A DNA stretch of 64,000 nt from a virus. Position 1 is the first letter of the stretch. Each line of letters begins with the position of its first letter. The notes below the pieces were generated by a model. It was not told where the DNA came from. It made no database searches and was given only the letters and a program-made list of their open reading frames with translations. This document shows positions 6,541 through 14,234 of the stretch, one piece after another. The stretch lies in the IMG/VR virus record IMGVR_UViG_3300043444_000196, positions 1 to 64,000 of that record; one strand, given 5' to 3'. The position numbers and the translations under genes are program-made.

Positions 6541-6697
6541 ACACCAATCAAACGGCACGCGTATCGTCAAGATGCGCAAGGACTGGCACCCCGGCATGAT
6601 GAGCAAAGCATACATGCCCCGCCAGAAGAACTATGTGGAGGGCACGAACATGGAGCGCCTGCAACGTGCCCTGCTGGCAACAGGAGGTAGGAAATGA
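6527..6697 (+). CDS. small basic protein (56 aa)
   Basis: ATG 6527 follows AAGGAGAAACCCC. 57 codons to TGA 6695-6697. Rich in Met, Arg and Lys (VKMRKDWHPGMMSKAYMPR). It overlaps the next start by ATGA. No recognised domain; its place between two coupled genes supports it. Confidence 0.65.
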   Translation: MLVIEHQSNGTRIVKMRKDWHPGMMSKAYMPRQKNYVEGTNMERLQRALLATGGRK

Positions 6698-7014
6698 GAG
6701 GGTTCGTACCGCAAATAGCTGCGTCTCTGCGTGAAGATGAAACGTGGACGTATGACGCGCACTACGCAAAGAACGAGAAGCTCGGCGTATCAGTGTGGAT
6801 AGCCAATGGGTTTTGGTTTGTCCACCTTTTATGGTGTGCGGAGTGGCGCTCGTATGGAGCGTGGGGTACCGAGGCGAAAGTCGAGCTATCGCTGCGTGAG
6901 AAGTTCACTATCTGGCGAGCATTCAAAGCCCTGCGTAGAAACAAGGTGCAACGGCGTAACGCCAAGTTGTTGGAGTCCATCATCCAACGACGACTGAACG
7001 GAGCAACAAAATGA
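6694..7014 (+). CDS. hypothetical protein (106 aa)
   Basis: Coupled by ATGA both upstream and downstream, with AGGAGGTAGGAA before the start. N-terminal half beta-type with many Trp (VSVWIANGFWFVHLLW), C-terminal half strongly basic and helical (FKALRRNKVQRRNAK), as in proteins that touch nucleic acid. No family recognised. Confidence 0.7.
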   Translation: MRGFVPQIAASLREDETWTYDAHYAKNEKLGVSVWIANGFWFVHLLWCAEWRSYGAWGTEAKVELSLREKFTIWRAFKALRRNKVQRRNAKLLESIIQRRLNGATK

Positions 7015-7583
7015 GCGCATTTGAAACGGCTCGGGACATTCGTATGCCGGGGGTTGTGCTTGACCGTGTGTACATCGACCCATCGCTACTCACGCCACGC
7101 ATGAAGAACGCGGTCAAGAAGATGTTGCGTGAAGGTTATGCAAAGGGTGGGTGGTCAAGCAAGGCTCGCCAGTTGGCGGTCAAGATTGCTGCGGCTCGTG
7201 ACCTGCATGTGGTCGACTCGAACCTGTGGGGGTTTTGTGTGCCACCGTTCAACACGTACGGCCCCAAGCAAGTCAAGGAGGCCCTCGAACTGATCGACGC
7301 TGCGCAACTCATCGAGTTGATGGAGGATGCGTCGAGGTTTACAGAGCCCTCGTACGTTACGACCCAACAAAACCGCACTCGTAGTCGGTATGACAACTAC
7401 AAGTTCATCGTTACGCACAACTGTGATCGACGCTGGATAGGGCGTTGTTCCAACAAAGAGCTCACGCAGCAAATAGCAGACGTGTTCATTTCATGCCGCA
7501 CCCCTGCGCTGATCGAGAGAGCAGAGAAAGTCTGCGACATGCTCGACAACAACGAGCACATCCAAATCCGCATTTCATACTGA
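7011..7583 (+). CDS. hypothetical protein (190 aa)
   Basis: Starts in an ATGA overlap. Mixed alpha/beta protein with a basic N-terminal third and scattered Cys/His that do not form a clear metal site. It ends just before palindromic site 10 and the VWA gene. No domain recognised. Location inside the MoxR-VWA-DUF3150 segment makes an accessory role in that module possible but unproven. Confidence 0.7.
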   Translation: MSAFETARDIRMPGVVLDRVYIDPSLLTPRMKNAVKKMLREGYAKGGWSSKARQLAVKIAAARDLHVVDSNLWGFCVPPFNTYGPKQVKEALELIDAAQLIELMEDASRFTEPSYVTTQQNRTRSRYDNYKFIVTHNCDRRWIGRCSNKELTQQIADVFISCRTPALIERAEKVCDMLDNNEHIQIRISY

Positions 7584-7586
7584 CCA

Positions 7587-7598
7587 TCTAATCTTAGA
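7587..7598. repeat. palindromic site 10, TCTAATCTTAGA
   Basis: Perfect copy, centre TC, in the 35-base gap before the VWA gene (ATG 7619). Confidence 0.9.
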
Positions 7599-7618
7599 CA
7601 ACACCGAAAGGAAACACC

Positions 7619-8797
7619 ATGCAAGTAGCTGACCGTATCAAGAAAGCGCACATCTCGATCATGCAGCACAAGAAGTTCTGTGCGTTCTCAGGCATCCTAG
7701 CCTGTGGCAAGGTCACGGTGAGTGACGTCGTGCCGACCGCTGCAACCGACGGCTGGAACGTCGTGTACAACCCCACGTTCGTCGAAGCGAACATGCCCAC
7801 TGACCCCGAGCTGCGATTCCTCGTACTGCACGAGGCAACACACAAAGCCTATCGTCACATGGTGACGTGGCGCAAGCTGCACGAGGAAAACGCCATGCTG
7901 GCCAACGTAGCAGCCGACCACTTCGTTAACCTGCACCTGCAAGATACGGACGCTGGCGAAGGCTTTATCAAGATGCCCAAGCTCGGCATCCAACCCGACC
8001 CCAAGTACCGTGGCTGGTCGGTAGCCATGATCTACCAAGACCTCAAGAAACAACTGGAGCAACAACAGCAGCAGCCCCAAAGTGGCGACGGCGAGGGTAT
8101 GGACGAGCATGACTGGAATGGCAACGAAGCCAACGGCGACGCGGCCAAGGAACAAGCGCAAGCCGACGAAATCCAACGTGCTATCCGCCAAGGCGAGATC
8201 ATGCGCAAGAAGATGGCAGGCAAGGGCGCAGGCAATGAGGACGGTGTGTTCGGTGACCTCATGGCCCCCAAGATCGACTGGCGCAAGCTGCTGCGTGAGT
8301 TCGTGACCGAGTACTGCGCAGGCCGTGATGAGTCATCGTGGCGCAAACCCAACCGTAGGTACCTGAGCCAAGACATCTACATGCCCACTATGGTCGGCAC
8401 TACTATCACCCGCTTGGTTGTCGGTATCGACACGTCGGGTTCGGTGTTCAATTCCCCTGAGATGGATCAGTTTGCATCTGAGCTGCGCAAGATTGTGGAA
8501 GACGTGCACCCGCAGCTGATCGACGTTGTGTATTGGGACACGGAAGTGGCCGGGCACCAGACGTTCGAGGACGGCCAGTTTGCAATCCAGAACCTCAAAC
8601 CAAAAGGCGGTGGCGGCACCGACGGCAGCGTACTGTTCAAGTACCTGCGCGAGAAGAATATCAAGCCTGACGCCATCGTGCAGTTGACCGACGGTTATGT
8701 GGGTGACTGGGGCAGCACGGACATTCCGACGCTGTGGGGTATCACAACCAACGGCATCTCGGCGCCGTTCGGTACATCAGTACACATCGAGGTGTGA
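7619..8797 (+). CDS. metallopeptidase-like / VWA domain protein
   Basis: The N-terminal domain has a zinc-protease signature HEATH at 71-75 followed by A-A-D-H near 98-101, as in the DUF2201 metallopeptidase-like family. A Gln/Gly/Asp-rich linker covers about 145-215. The C-terminal VWA-like domain has a complete MIDAS: DTSGS at 271-275, T334 in GGGTDGS, and D358 in QLTDGY. VWA proteins of this kind act as substrate adaptors for MoxR ATPases; the ATPase is at 4857. Leader AAAGGAAACACC matches those of the other two module genes. Whether the peptidase part is active is unknown. Confidence 0.88.
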   Translation: MQVADRIKKAHISIMQHKKFCAFSGILACGKVTVSDVVPTAATDGWNVVYNPTFVEANMPTDPELRFLVLHEATHKAYRHMVTWRKLHEENAMLANVAADHFVNLHLQDTDAGEGFIKMPKLGIQPDPKYRGWSVAMIYQDLKKQLEQQQQQPQSGDGEGMDEHDWNGNEANGDAAKEQAQADEIQRAIRQGEIMRKKMAGKGAGNEDGVFGDLMAPKIDWRKLLREFVTEYCAGRDESSWRKPNRRYLSQDIYMPTMVGTTITRLVVGIDTSGSVFNSPEMDQFASELRKIVEDVHPQLIDVVYWDTEVAGHQTFEDGQFAIQNLKPKGGGGTDGSVLFKYLREKNIKPDAIVQLTDGYVGDWGSTDIPTLWGITTNGISAPFGTSVHIEV

Positions 8798-8798
8798 C

Positions 8799-9098
8799 AT
8801 GAAATTTACTTGGAAGAAGTACAGCGAGCACGACGACCAGCCTGAAGATATTGATCTGTATCTAACCTTAGATGACGGACGTTGCGGGCTGGTGGCGTTT
8901 GTTCGCCCGGTTTACGCAGAGCGTTTGAACTTCGCCCCTGAATACCGCGACAAATGGCTTGCACGCAGCATGTTGGGGGACTTCGTCGACGAGAACAAAC
9001 CGCTGAAAAGTAAACGTGCAGCCATGCTCAAGTGCCGCAGGGAATTTCCCGTGCTGTGGATTGGCGCCGACCCGGAGAAACGCGATGAACTCTTCTAA
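8799..9098 (+). CDS. hypothetical protein (99 aa)
   Basis: ATG 8799 comes one base after the VWA stop. N-terminus MKFTWKKY resembles the start of array gene 2. The palindrome at 8861-8872 is read as L-T-L-D. The C-terminal half is basic and helical with KCRREFPVLWIGADPEKRDE. It lacks the E-E-A helix, so only a distant link to the array can be suggested. Function unknown. Confidence 0.7.
   Translation: MKFTWKKYSEHDDQPEDIDLYLTLDDGRCGLVAFVRPVYAERLNFAPEYRDKWLARSMLGDFVDENKPLKSKRAAMLKCRREFPVLWIGADPEKRDELF
8861..8872. repeat. palindromic site 11, TCTAACCTTAGA
   Basis: Perfect copy, centre CC, within the 99-residue gene. Confidence 0.9.
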
Positions 9099-9222
9099 AT
9101 ACAAAGGCCCGGCCAAGCCGGTGCGTACGTGGCACAGGCCACTGATTGACTACATCGAGCCGATCGTAGTGACGCTCGCACTCGTAGTTGTTTTGCTTGA
9201 TATGTTTGTCTGGAGACCGTGA
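9085..9222 (+). CDS. single-pass membrane protein (45 aa)
   Basis: ATG 9085 follows CCGGAGAAACGCG and overlaps the previous gene by 14 bases. A basic N-terminus is followed by one hydrophobic helix (residues 26-41, PIVVTLALVVVLLDMF). This topology predicts a small inner-membrane protein. Role unknown. Confidence 0.65.
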   Translation: MNSSKYKGPAKPVRTWHRPLIDYIEPIVVTLALVVVLLDMFVWRP

Positions 9223-9542
9223 TGCTGAAGAAATTGATTGACCGCCTTGTTGAGGCTTCGCTCCAACGTGCGGCACACCGCGAGAAGATTAAACGCCTCA
9301 CGGAAGATGCCCCGCAGCAGCCGTTGCTGCGGAGTACAAATCTGTCGGTGGATGGCCCCCCAACGGGCCGAGTGCGCCAGTTCACTGTGCACGATGCCAT
9401 GAACGGCACGTACATCGAGTTTGCCAAGCGCAAATACAACCCGAACGGCCCCGACGAATACGCACGGGAGATTTACCTCGTGCAGCCGGGCGAAGCCTTG
9501 ATTGATGCAATCAGCACTGTGCTGGTACTGATGGAGAAATGA
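9222..9542 (+). CDS. hypothetical protein (106 aa)
   Basis: ATG 9222 overlaps the previous TGA by one base. Basic N-terminal helix (residues 1-30), then a beta-type part with GTYIEFAKRKYN and a final helix. No recognised domain. It looks like a small regulatory or structural phage protein; no more can be said. Confidence 0.7.
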   Translation: MLKKLIDRLVEASLQRAAHREKIKRLTEDAPQQPLLRSTNLSVDGPPTGRVRQFTVHDAMNGTYIEFAKRKYNPNGPDEYAREIYLVQPGEALIDAISTVLVLMEK

Positions 9543-9543
9543 C

Positions 9544-9948
9544 ATGGGATACAGAAGCGATGTAGTAGCGCTGATCTACCCGGACATGACACACGACGGG
9601 GACGATAGCGTGGCAAAGTACGAACAACTCAAGACGCTGATGAACACGAGATTCAAGCAGTTGGTGGACGATTTTGGCTCGTGCATGGAGTGGATAGACG
9701 TGGACCAAGTACTCAAGTTCGACATCAAGGACATCAACTGGTACTCAACCGCCTCGGGCGTCATTCGGTTTGAGGACATGCTCGCTACGCTCAACGGCGA
9801 CCCTAACGACGGTGATGACGTCATAGGCGGGTATTGCACAGAGTTCGTTCGGGTTGGCGAAGAATCCACTGACGTAGTTCAAGATCACGTCGGCAATAAC
9901 GTGCAGTTCTACCTGAACGTGAGCCACAGCATAGATTGCAACGTATGA
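9544..9948 (+). CDS. conserved phage protein, MGYRSDV type (134 aa)
   Basis: Begins MGYRSDVVALIYP, an N-terminus seen in a family of small phage proteins of unknown function. Acidic (many D/E) with alternating strands and one central helix (TRFKQLVDDFG). The wide spread of the family in phages suggests a small adaptor or inhibitor, but I know of no proven role. It overlaps the next gene by ATGA. Confidence 0.75.
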   Translation: MGYRSDVVALIYPDMTHDGDDSVAKYEQLKTLMNTRFKQLVDDFGSCMEWIDVDQVLKFDIKDINWYSTASGVIRFEDMLATLNGDPNDGDDVIGGYCTEFVRVGEESTDVVQDHVGNNVQFYLNVSHSIDCNV

Positions 9949-10262
9949 GCCATCTAAGCTTAGACGACTTCGAGTGGGTGGAGGCAGGCTTCGACAACTG
10001 GAGCCTTATGCACAAGACCCGCAACTTCACGATTGCACTCATCAACAACTTCAACGGGTGGCATGTGCAGGTTCTCTTTGATGCGAGCCAGAAAGCCCCC
10101 CTCCACGTCGATTCACTCGACGCAGCCAAAGCATTGGCGCAAATGACAGCAGCACCAAACATGGAGCAATATCATGAGTACATGCGTTCGCGAGCTTACA
10201 GCCGCAGAATTAAAAAAGACGGACCGCCGTCGTTTCGATCGCGAGTATTCCAAGTGGACTGA
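9945..10262 (+). CDS. array-related protein with basic tail (105 aa)
   Basis: ATG 9945 in an ATGA overlap; palindromic site 12 starts at codon 4 and is read L-S-L-D. Residues 20-70 resemble the array proteins: NFTIALINNFNGWHVQVLF, then VDSLDAAKALAQM. A basic tail (SRAYSRRIKKDG) is added. It overlaps the next gene by 89 bases, so the tail may be young. Function unknown. Confidence 0.65.
   Translation: MSHLSLDDFEWVEAGFDNWSLMHKTRNFTIALINNFNGWHVQVLFDASQKAPLHVDSLDAAKALAQMTAAPNMEQYHEYMRSRAYSRRIKKDGPPSFRSRVFQVD
9953..9964. repeat. palindromic site 12, TCTAAGCTTAGA
   Basis: Perfect symmetric copy at codons 3-7 of the gene starting at 9945. Confidence 0.9.
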
Positions 10263-10827
10263 GTGGCAGTGGGAAGACAGCTGGTACATCGAGGACACCC
10301 ACGAGCGGTTCAAAGAAAAGTACCGACCCAAAGGGTTCGAGATTGAGCGACTGCACTACCGTCTCGCGTACAGCCAAGGCGACTACGCATCCTTCAGTGG
10401 ACGTGTATTCCTTGCTGAGTGGATGGATGCTACGCTGACCTGCAAGGACGGCCCGACTTATGCCGAGCGTTACCCAGCCCTGTACATAGCGTGCAGTGAG
10501 GACGGTAGCTACATGAACATCACGGGCGAGGACGATCGACGTGGCTGGCGTGTGGACTTCCAAGAGGGTTGGTACCACGTAGGCCCATCGGGCATCTTTG
10601 CGGGGATGGAAGATGAGGACTGGGAGGAGCTCGTTACCGAGCAGGCCCAAGAGGTAGACCTCGAAGCGGAGATCATCGCGTACTGCCAGCGTATCGGCAG
10701 GGAAATCTACGACGAGCTGCGGGATTCGTATGAACATGCAACGAGTGAAGAGTCGTTTATCGAGTCTTGTGAGGCGAATGACGTTACGTTTGAAATTGAG
10801 GAGAGCCAAGATGAAGTTTGTTGTTAA
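10174..10827 (+). CDS. conserved phage protein, SQGDYASFSGRV motif (217 aa)
   Basis: Central motif SQGDYASFSGRV resembles the QGDGASFEG motif of a phage/plasmid family of unknown function, usually preceded by a Trp-rich segment as here. Strongly acidic C-terminal third (E/D-rich, ending in EVCC). Predicted soluble and cytoplasmic. The long overlap with the previous gene is unusual, but the start at ATG 10174 keeps the conserved region complete. No enzymatic residues visible. Confidence 0.7.
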   Translation: MSTCVRELTAAELKKTDRRRFDREYSKWTEWQWEDSWYIEDTHERFKEKYRPKGFEIERLHYRLAYSQGDYASFSGRVFLAEWMDATLTCKDGPTYAERYPALYIACSEDGSYMNITGEDDRRGWRVDFQEGWYHVGPSGIFAGMEDEDWEELVTEQAQEVDLEAEIIAYCQRIGREIYDELRDSYEHATSEESFIESCEANDVTFEIEESQDEVCC

Positions 10828-11068
10828 GGTCAATGACCGCAAGTGCCTGCTGTCTGCCATGCAGATCGAGCAGCTGTGTGAACTCCTGCATGGCACGGAG
10901 TACTACAACGAGAAGTACGTGGGTACCGACAAGGGCACCATAGGCTCCAGCCTGTCGTACGTACCCGTCATCGAGCAAAACAACGTGGACGAGTGGTTTG
11001 ATGCCAAGGTCATGCGCAGTGACTACATCGACACCATCAAGCTCACAATGAAATTGGAAAAGACATGA
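10811..11068 (+). CDS. hypothetical protein (85 aa)
   Basis: ATG 10811 follows GAGGAGAGCCAAG and overlaps the previous gene by 17 bases; the longer reading from 10730 is unlikely. Begins with a strand MKFVVKVN, then a helix (MQIEQLCELL) and mixed segments. Coupled by ATGA to the next gene. No recognised domain. Confidence 0.7.
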   Translation: MKFVVKVNDRKCLLSAMQIEQLCELLHGTEYYNEKYVGTDKGTIGSSLSYVPVIEQNNVDEWFDAKVMRSDYIDTIKLTMKLEKT

Positions 11069-11415
11069 GCGGTCTAACCTTAGCTCGTCTGAAGGCGTGG
11101 CTGGCAGACGAGGGAAATTACGCACGGGAGAAGGTTGTATTCGACTCCCCACTCCCGAACTTGTACAACGATATGGGGTACACCGTCATCCGCAAGCGGT
11201 TCATCACCCGCAACGGCTACGAAATATCCATCCAACAGTCCGGCACTCATTACTGCCGCGACGAGAACGAAGTGGAACTGTGGTACTGCCCGCCCAGCCC
11301 ACTGCTCTTGGCCTACGGTGGCGGGGACGATGATCCGTACGCCTACGTCCCGCTTGAAGTTGTAGCGGGCTACATCGACTCACTTGAATCTTTACCCCCA
11401 AAGGAAACACCATGA
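11065..11415 (+). CDS. hypothetical protein (116 aa)
   Basis: Begins MSGLTLARLKAW, where L-T-L-A comes from near-palindrome site 13. A helix-start region is followed by strands (YEISIQQSGTHYC) and an acidic, aromatic C-terminus. It overlaps the DUF3150-like gene by ATGA, so it may be translated together with that gene. Function unknown. Confidence 0.7.
   Translation: MSGLTLARLKAWLADEGNYAREKVVFDSPLPNLYNDMGYTVIRKRFITRNGYEISIQQSGTHYCRDENEVELWYCPPSPLLLAYGGGDDDPYAYVPLEVVAGYIDSLESLPPKETP
11073..11084. repeat. palindromic site 13, TCTAACCTTAGC (one mismatch)
   Basis: Near-perfect copy, centre CC, codons 3-7 of the gene starting at 11065; same intragenic position as site 12. Confidence 0.75.
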
Positions 11416-12353
11416 ACTACATGACTGAAACCAAACCCGACACCGTCGCTGGCGTCGCACGAGCTGCCATGCTCGTTGACCTCAACATCGCGATCTACTC
11501 AGGCCGCAAACAAGACAAGCACACGCAAAGCGAAGTGACCGCAGCCAAGGGCAGCGCGTCCAAGAAAGCCGCGTCCGTGTACAAGAACCTGTTCGCTGAG
11601 TGCAAAGAGCTCGACGCCATCACCAAGTTCCAAGCCCGTGCGCGGGCCGAACACTACCGCCTGACGATGCCTTGGAATGACCAAGGCGCACGACTGCTGC
11701 CCACTGCGGCACTGCTGGACTACCAAAAGACGATGGGCCGATACCAGTCCGAGTTCCAATTGCTGGTCGATGCGTTCCTTGATAAGTACGACACCCTCGT
11801 GGCATCCGCAGCGTTCCAGCTCGGCACGTTGTTTGACCGTGATGAGTATCCGTCCCGTGTGCAGGTGGCCCGACGCTTCCGTATGGACGTGGCCTTCACG
11901 CCGCTGCCTACCGCAGGGGACTTCCGACTGGACATTGAGAGCGAAGTGCAGCGTGAGCTGGTGCAGCAGTACGAGCGCCGCCTTGAGGCACAAGTGTCGC
12001 AGGCTACGCAAGATGCGTGGGATCGTCTCTACAAGGCACTATCACGCATGTCCGACCGGCTCGTTGTTGAGGAGGACGGCAAGAAACGCGTGTTCCATGA
12101 TTCCCTTGTGACAAATGCACAAGAGCTGTGCGAGTTGCTCACTGTGATGAACATCACCAACGACCCCAAACTGGAGTCAGCACGTCGTCAGCTTGAGGGC
12201 GTATTGTCCGGTGTAACCCCGAAAGAATTGCGAGAAGAAGATGGGACACGAATCCAAACCAAACAAAAGGTCGACGCGATACTGGCAGCGTTTGATTGGG
12301 GCTTCGATGGCGAATGTACCGACAACGGCACCACCAATAACGCTACGGAATGA
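11412..12353 (+). CDS. DUF3150-like protein (313 aa)
   Basis: The N-terminal part has the features I associate with DUF3150: VDLNIAIYSGRKQ at the start, YRLTMPWNDQGARLLP near residues 80-100, a helical segment with YDTLVASAAFQLGTLF, then PLPTAGDFRLDIE. The C-terminal third is helical. DUF3150 genes often lie with MoxR ATPase and VWA (CobS/CobT-like) genes, and both partners are here at 4857 and 7619. Leader AAAGGAAACACC is the same as theirs. Biochemical role unknown; I infer the third subunit or a target of the module. Confidence 0.7.
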   Translation: MNYMTETKPDTVAGVARAAMLVDLNIAIYSGRKQDKHTQSEVTAAKGSASKKAASVYKNLFAECKELDAITKFQARARAEHYRLTMPWNDQGARLLPTAALLDYQKTMGRYQSEFQLLVDAFLDKYDTLVASAAFQLGTLFDRDEYPSRVQVARRFRMDVAFTPLPTAGDFRLDIESEVQRELVQQYERRLEAQVSQATQDAWDRLYKALSRMSDRLVVEEDGKKRVFHDSLVTNAQELCELLTVMNITNDPKLESARRQLEGVLSGVTPKELREEDGTRIQTKQKVDAILAAFDWGFDGECTDNGTTNNATE

Positions 12354-12702
12354 CGCGGGCACTGCCTCGTGGAATCGGATTAACGCGTACCTCGCAGATC
12401 GCAAAGCCATGGGCATCGGGGCCAGCCTTGGAGCCATTCACTACATCGACCAAATGACCGACGACCACGAATTTAGATACGAGCAACGCGGTGACGAGTA
12501 CACCCTGCGAAGCTGGCACAACGGCATCGAGAAGTCCCATCGTGGATTCATCGACAACACACCGGGATGGCTACGTGACATTCTGGTTACGGCTAAGGTA
12601 GCCGGAGCAATCCGGCCTATCCTAACGCCCCCGCCAGAGGTCATCCTCTGGTTCCGAACCGACGACTCCCACAACCTCACTGAATTTATCGAGATGCAAT
12701 GA
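12307..12702 (+). CDS. hypothetical protein (131 aa)
   Basis: Start uncertain: ATG 12307 gives a 47-base overlap with the previous gene, ATG 12241 a 113-base overlap; I prefer the shorter. Soluble alpha/beta protein with the segment RYEQRGDEYTLRSWHNGIE and a Pro-rich patch near residue 110. Coupled by ATGA to the next gene. No domain recognised. Confidence 0.65.
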   Translation: MANVPTTAPPITLRNDAGTASWNRINAYLADRKAMGIGASLGAIHYIDQMTDDHEFRYEQRGDEYTLRSWHNGIEKSHRGFIDNTPGWLRDILVTAKVAGAIRPILTPPPEVILWFRTDDSHNLTEFIEMQ

Positions 12703-12878
12703 ACTACGACAACCTCACTGACCAAGAACTACTGCGTGTGGCCGATGGCCAAGCAGGCTTAATCAAGGCTCTGGCTGAACGGCTGGAGATGCGCCGCAGG
12801 GACTTGGAAGACTTGGGTGCGTACAAGGTGCGCCCCCACACACCTCCCGAAAACCCAGACCAACTCAAACTCTTCTAA
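12699..12878 (+). CDS. small helical protein (59 aa)
   Basis: ATG 12699 in an ATGA overlap, stop TAA 12876-12878 inside palindromic site 14. Helical with DQELLRVADGQAGLIKALAE and a basic RRRD turn, ending in a Pro-rich tail and LKLF. The tail resembles short docking peptides (a Q-L-x-L-F type clamp-binding motif is Q-x-x-L-F; here DQLKLF fits QLxLF). Binding to the sliding clamp is a speculative reading. Confidence 0.6.
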   Translation: MNYDNLTDQELLRVADGQAGLIKALAERLEMRRRDLEDLGAYKVRPHTPPENPDQLKLF

Positions 12879-12885
12879 GCTTAGA
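12874..12885. repeat. palindromic site 14, TCTAAGCTTAGA
   Basis: Perfect symmetric copy between two small genes; holds the stop of the first and ends two bases before the ATG of the next (12888). Confidence 0.9.
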
Positions 12886-12887
12886 TC

Positions 12888-13025
12888 ATGAAAGTTTTAG
12901 CTGGAATCACCGCACTGATGTCGGCGTTTAGCATGGGGTTCGCTTTGTGGGACCACAACTCCGTGTTGGCGCTATCGGACTTCAACGCAATGGTGTGGGC
13001 TGTGCTGTACATGACACACGACTAA
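12888..13025 (+). CDS. small membrane or exported peptide (45 aa)
   Basis: ATG 12888 to TAA 13023-13025. N-terminal hydrophobic segment (residues 2-20, VLAGITALMSAFSMGFALW) after one Lys and a second hydrophobic run at 33-41. No strong Shine-Dalgarno: the palindrome occupies that place. Predicted membrane peptide of unknown role; confidence is limited by size. Confidence 0.45.
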   Translation: MKVLAGITALMSAFSMGFALWDHNSVLALSDFNAMVWAVLYMTHD

Positions 13026-13050
13026 CAACCGAAGTAACTGGAGAAACAAA

Positions 13051-13521
13051 ATGAAGCTGACCAAGCTACACAAAGAAGCAATCGTTCGCGCCATCATGAA
13101 CGATGTGCCAAAGCCAGACAAAGCCAAGCGGCGCATGGAGGTCGTTAAGGCAATCATCAAGGCCATGAGCCCAGAGTGCCGCAAGGTGTATCTCAAGACG
13201 CCGAGTGCACTCGCTACGCAATACGTCGGAGACCTTACCTACGACGGCGTCTATGAACACCGGCAAGTACCGAAGGGAGATGTGCCCGCAACCAAGATCG
13301 ACGAGATTCTCAAGCCCTACCAAGAGGAAGACACCGCACGCGAGCACGCCAGCAGGCGGCTGCGCCTCGCCATCGACGGGTGCAGTACGCTCAAGCAACT
13401 GCAGACCGCACTGCCCGAGTTCAAGAAGTACTACCCCACTGAGATGGAACCGACCAAGAACCTGCCAGCACTGGCAAACGTCGTAGCCGATCTGAGCAAG
13501 CTCGGCTGGCCCAAGAAGTAA
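13051..13521 (+). CDS. Nmad5-like phage protein (156 aa)
   Basis: Starts MKLTKLHKEAIVRAIMNDVP, a pattern I associate with the Nmad5 family (putative nucleotide-modification-associated domain 5) of phages; the match is from memory and moderate. A basic helical N-terminal half is followed by an acidic segment and a Pro-rich C-terminus. Family function is unproven. Clear Shine-Dalgarno (CTGGAGA). No partner base-modification enzymes are visible in the window. Confidence 0.55.
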   Translation: MKLTKLHKEAIVRAIMNDVPKPDKAKRRMEVVKAIIKAMSPECRKVYLKTPSALATQYVGDLTYDGVYEHRQVPKGDVPATKIDEILKPYQEEDTAREHASRRLRLAIDGCSTLKQLQTALPEFKKYYPTEMEPTKNLPALANVVADLSKLGWPKK

Positions 13522-13531
13522 GGAGAACAAA

Positions 13532-14053
13532 ATGCCTGATATTCAATCTGAACTGAGCAAAGTCATCAGCGCATGGGAAACCCCCGCTGCACCGGCGCCC
13601 ACTGGCCGCAAGTTTTTCACGGCGACGAACAACGTGACTCGCGCCACGTTTGATTACGTCAAAGCACACCCCGGCCTTACACGAATTGATGTGGCCAATG
13701 CGTTGGACTCGCAAGGGTACAAGAAGTCTTCCACGACTTCGATCTTGGGCCAGATGCTCAAGCAAGGGCTGATGCGAACCGAAGGTGGTGGCCTGTTCAC
13801 TACGCAATCGCAATACACGCCGCTCAAGACAAGCAAGCTCGCTGCAGTGCGTAAAGCCACTGCGCACCCCAAGCGCAAGTACGTGAGAAAAAATGCAGCT
13901 GCTAAAGCCGCTGCCTACGAAGCCCATGAGAACTACAACCCTACGGCGCTCGGCAACCAACCGACCGAGTTCAACGCCGAAGAGTTTGTGAACTCACTCA
14001 CACTCAAGCAGGCCAAGGCGGTGTTTGAAGAACTCAAGAAAGTGTTTGGGTAA
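13532..14053 (+). CDS. winged-helix DNA-binding protein (173 aa)
   Basis: Residues about 32-85 read as a winged helix: VTRATFDYVKAHPGLTR, an IDVANAL helix, then SSTTSILGQMLKQGL as recognition helix and a short wing MRTEGGGLF. A basic Lys/Arg linker and a C-terminal helix (TLKQAKAVFEELKKVFG) follow, possibly for dimerisation. Preceded by AAGGAG. One of several candidate regulators that could bind the palindromic sites. Confidence 0.7.
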   Translation: MPDIQSELSKVISAWETPAAPAPTGRKFFTATNNVTRATFDYVKAHPGLTRIDVANALDSQGYKKSSTTSILGQMLKQGLMRTEGGGLFTTQSQYTPLKTSKLAAVRKATAHPKRKYVRKNAAAKAAAYEAHENYNPTALGNQPTEFNAEEFVNSLTLKQAKAVFEELKKVFG

Positions 14054-14057
14054 ACCT

Positions 14058-14234
14058 ATGGACTACGGTCTCTGGCAGATTTTTATCACCTTGATTGGCA
14101 TGGTCTTCATGATTGCGCTGATCGTAGGAATTGTCGGCGGCATCATCACGTACTTGCTGACGTTCGTACCAAAGAGCAATTGCAACGGTGACTGCGAACA
14201 AGGCAGGCGCTGTACGTGCGAGGAAAAGAAATGA
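14058..14234 (+). CDS. small membrane protein with Cys tail (58 aa)
   Basis: ATG 14058 starts four bases after the previous stop; no strong Shine-Dalgarno. One long hydrophobic region (residues 6-38), possibly two helices around a V-G-G-I turn, then a soluble tail with four Cys (SNCNGDCEQGRRCTC). The tail could bind a metal. Role unknown. Confidence 0.65.
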   Translation: MDYGLWQIFITLIGMVFMIALIVGIVGGIITYLLTFVPKSNCNGDCEQGRRCTCEEKK

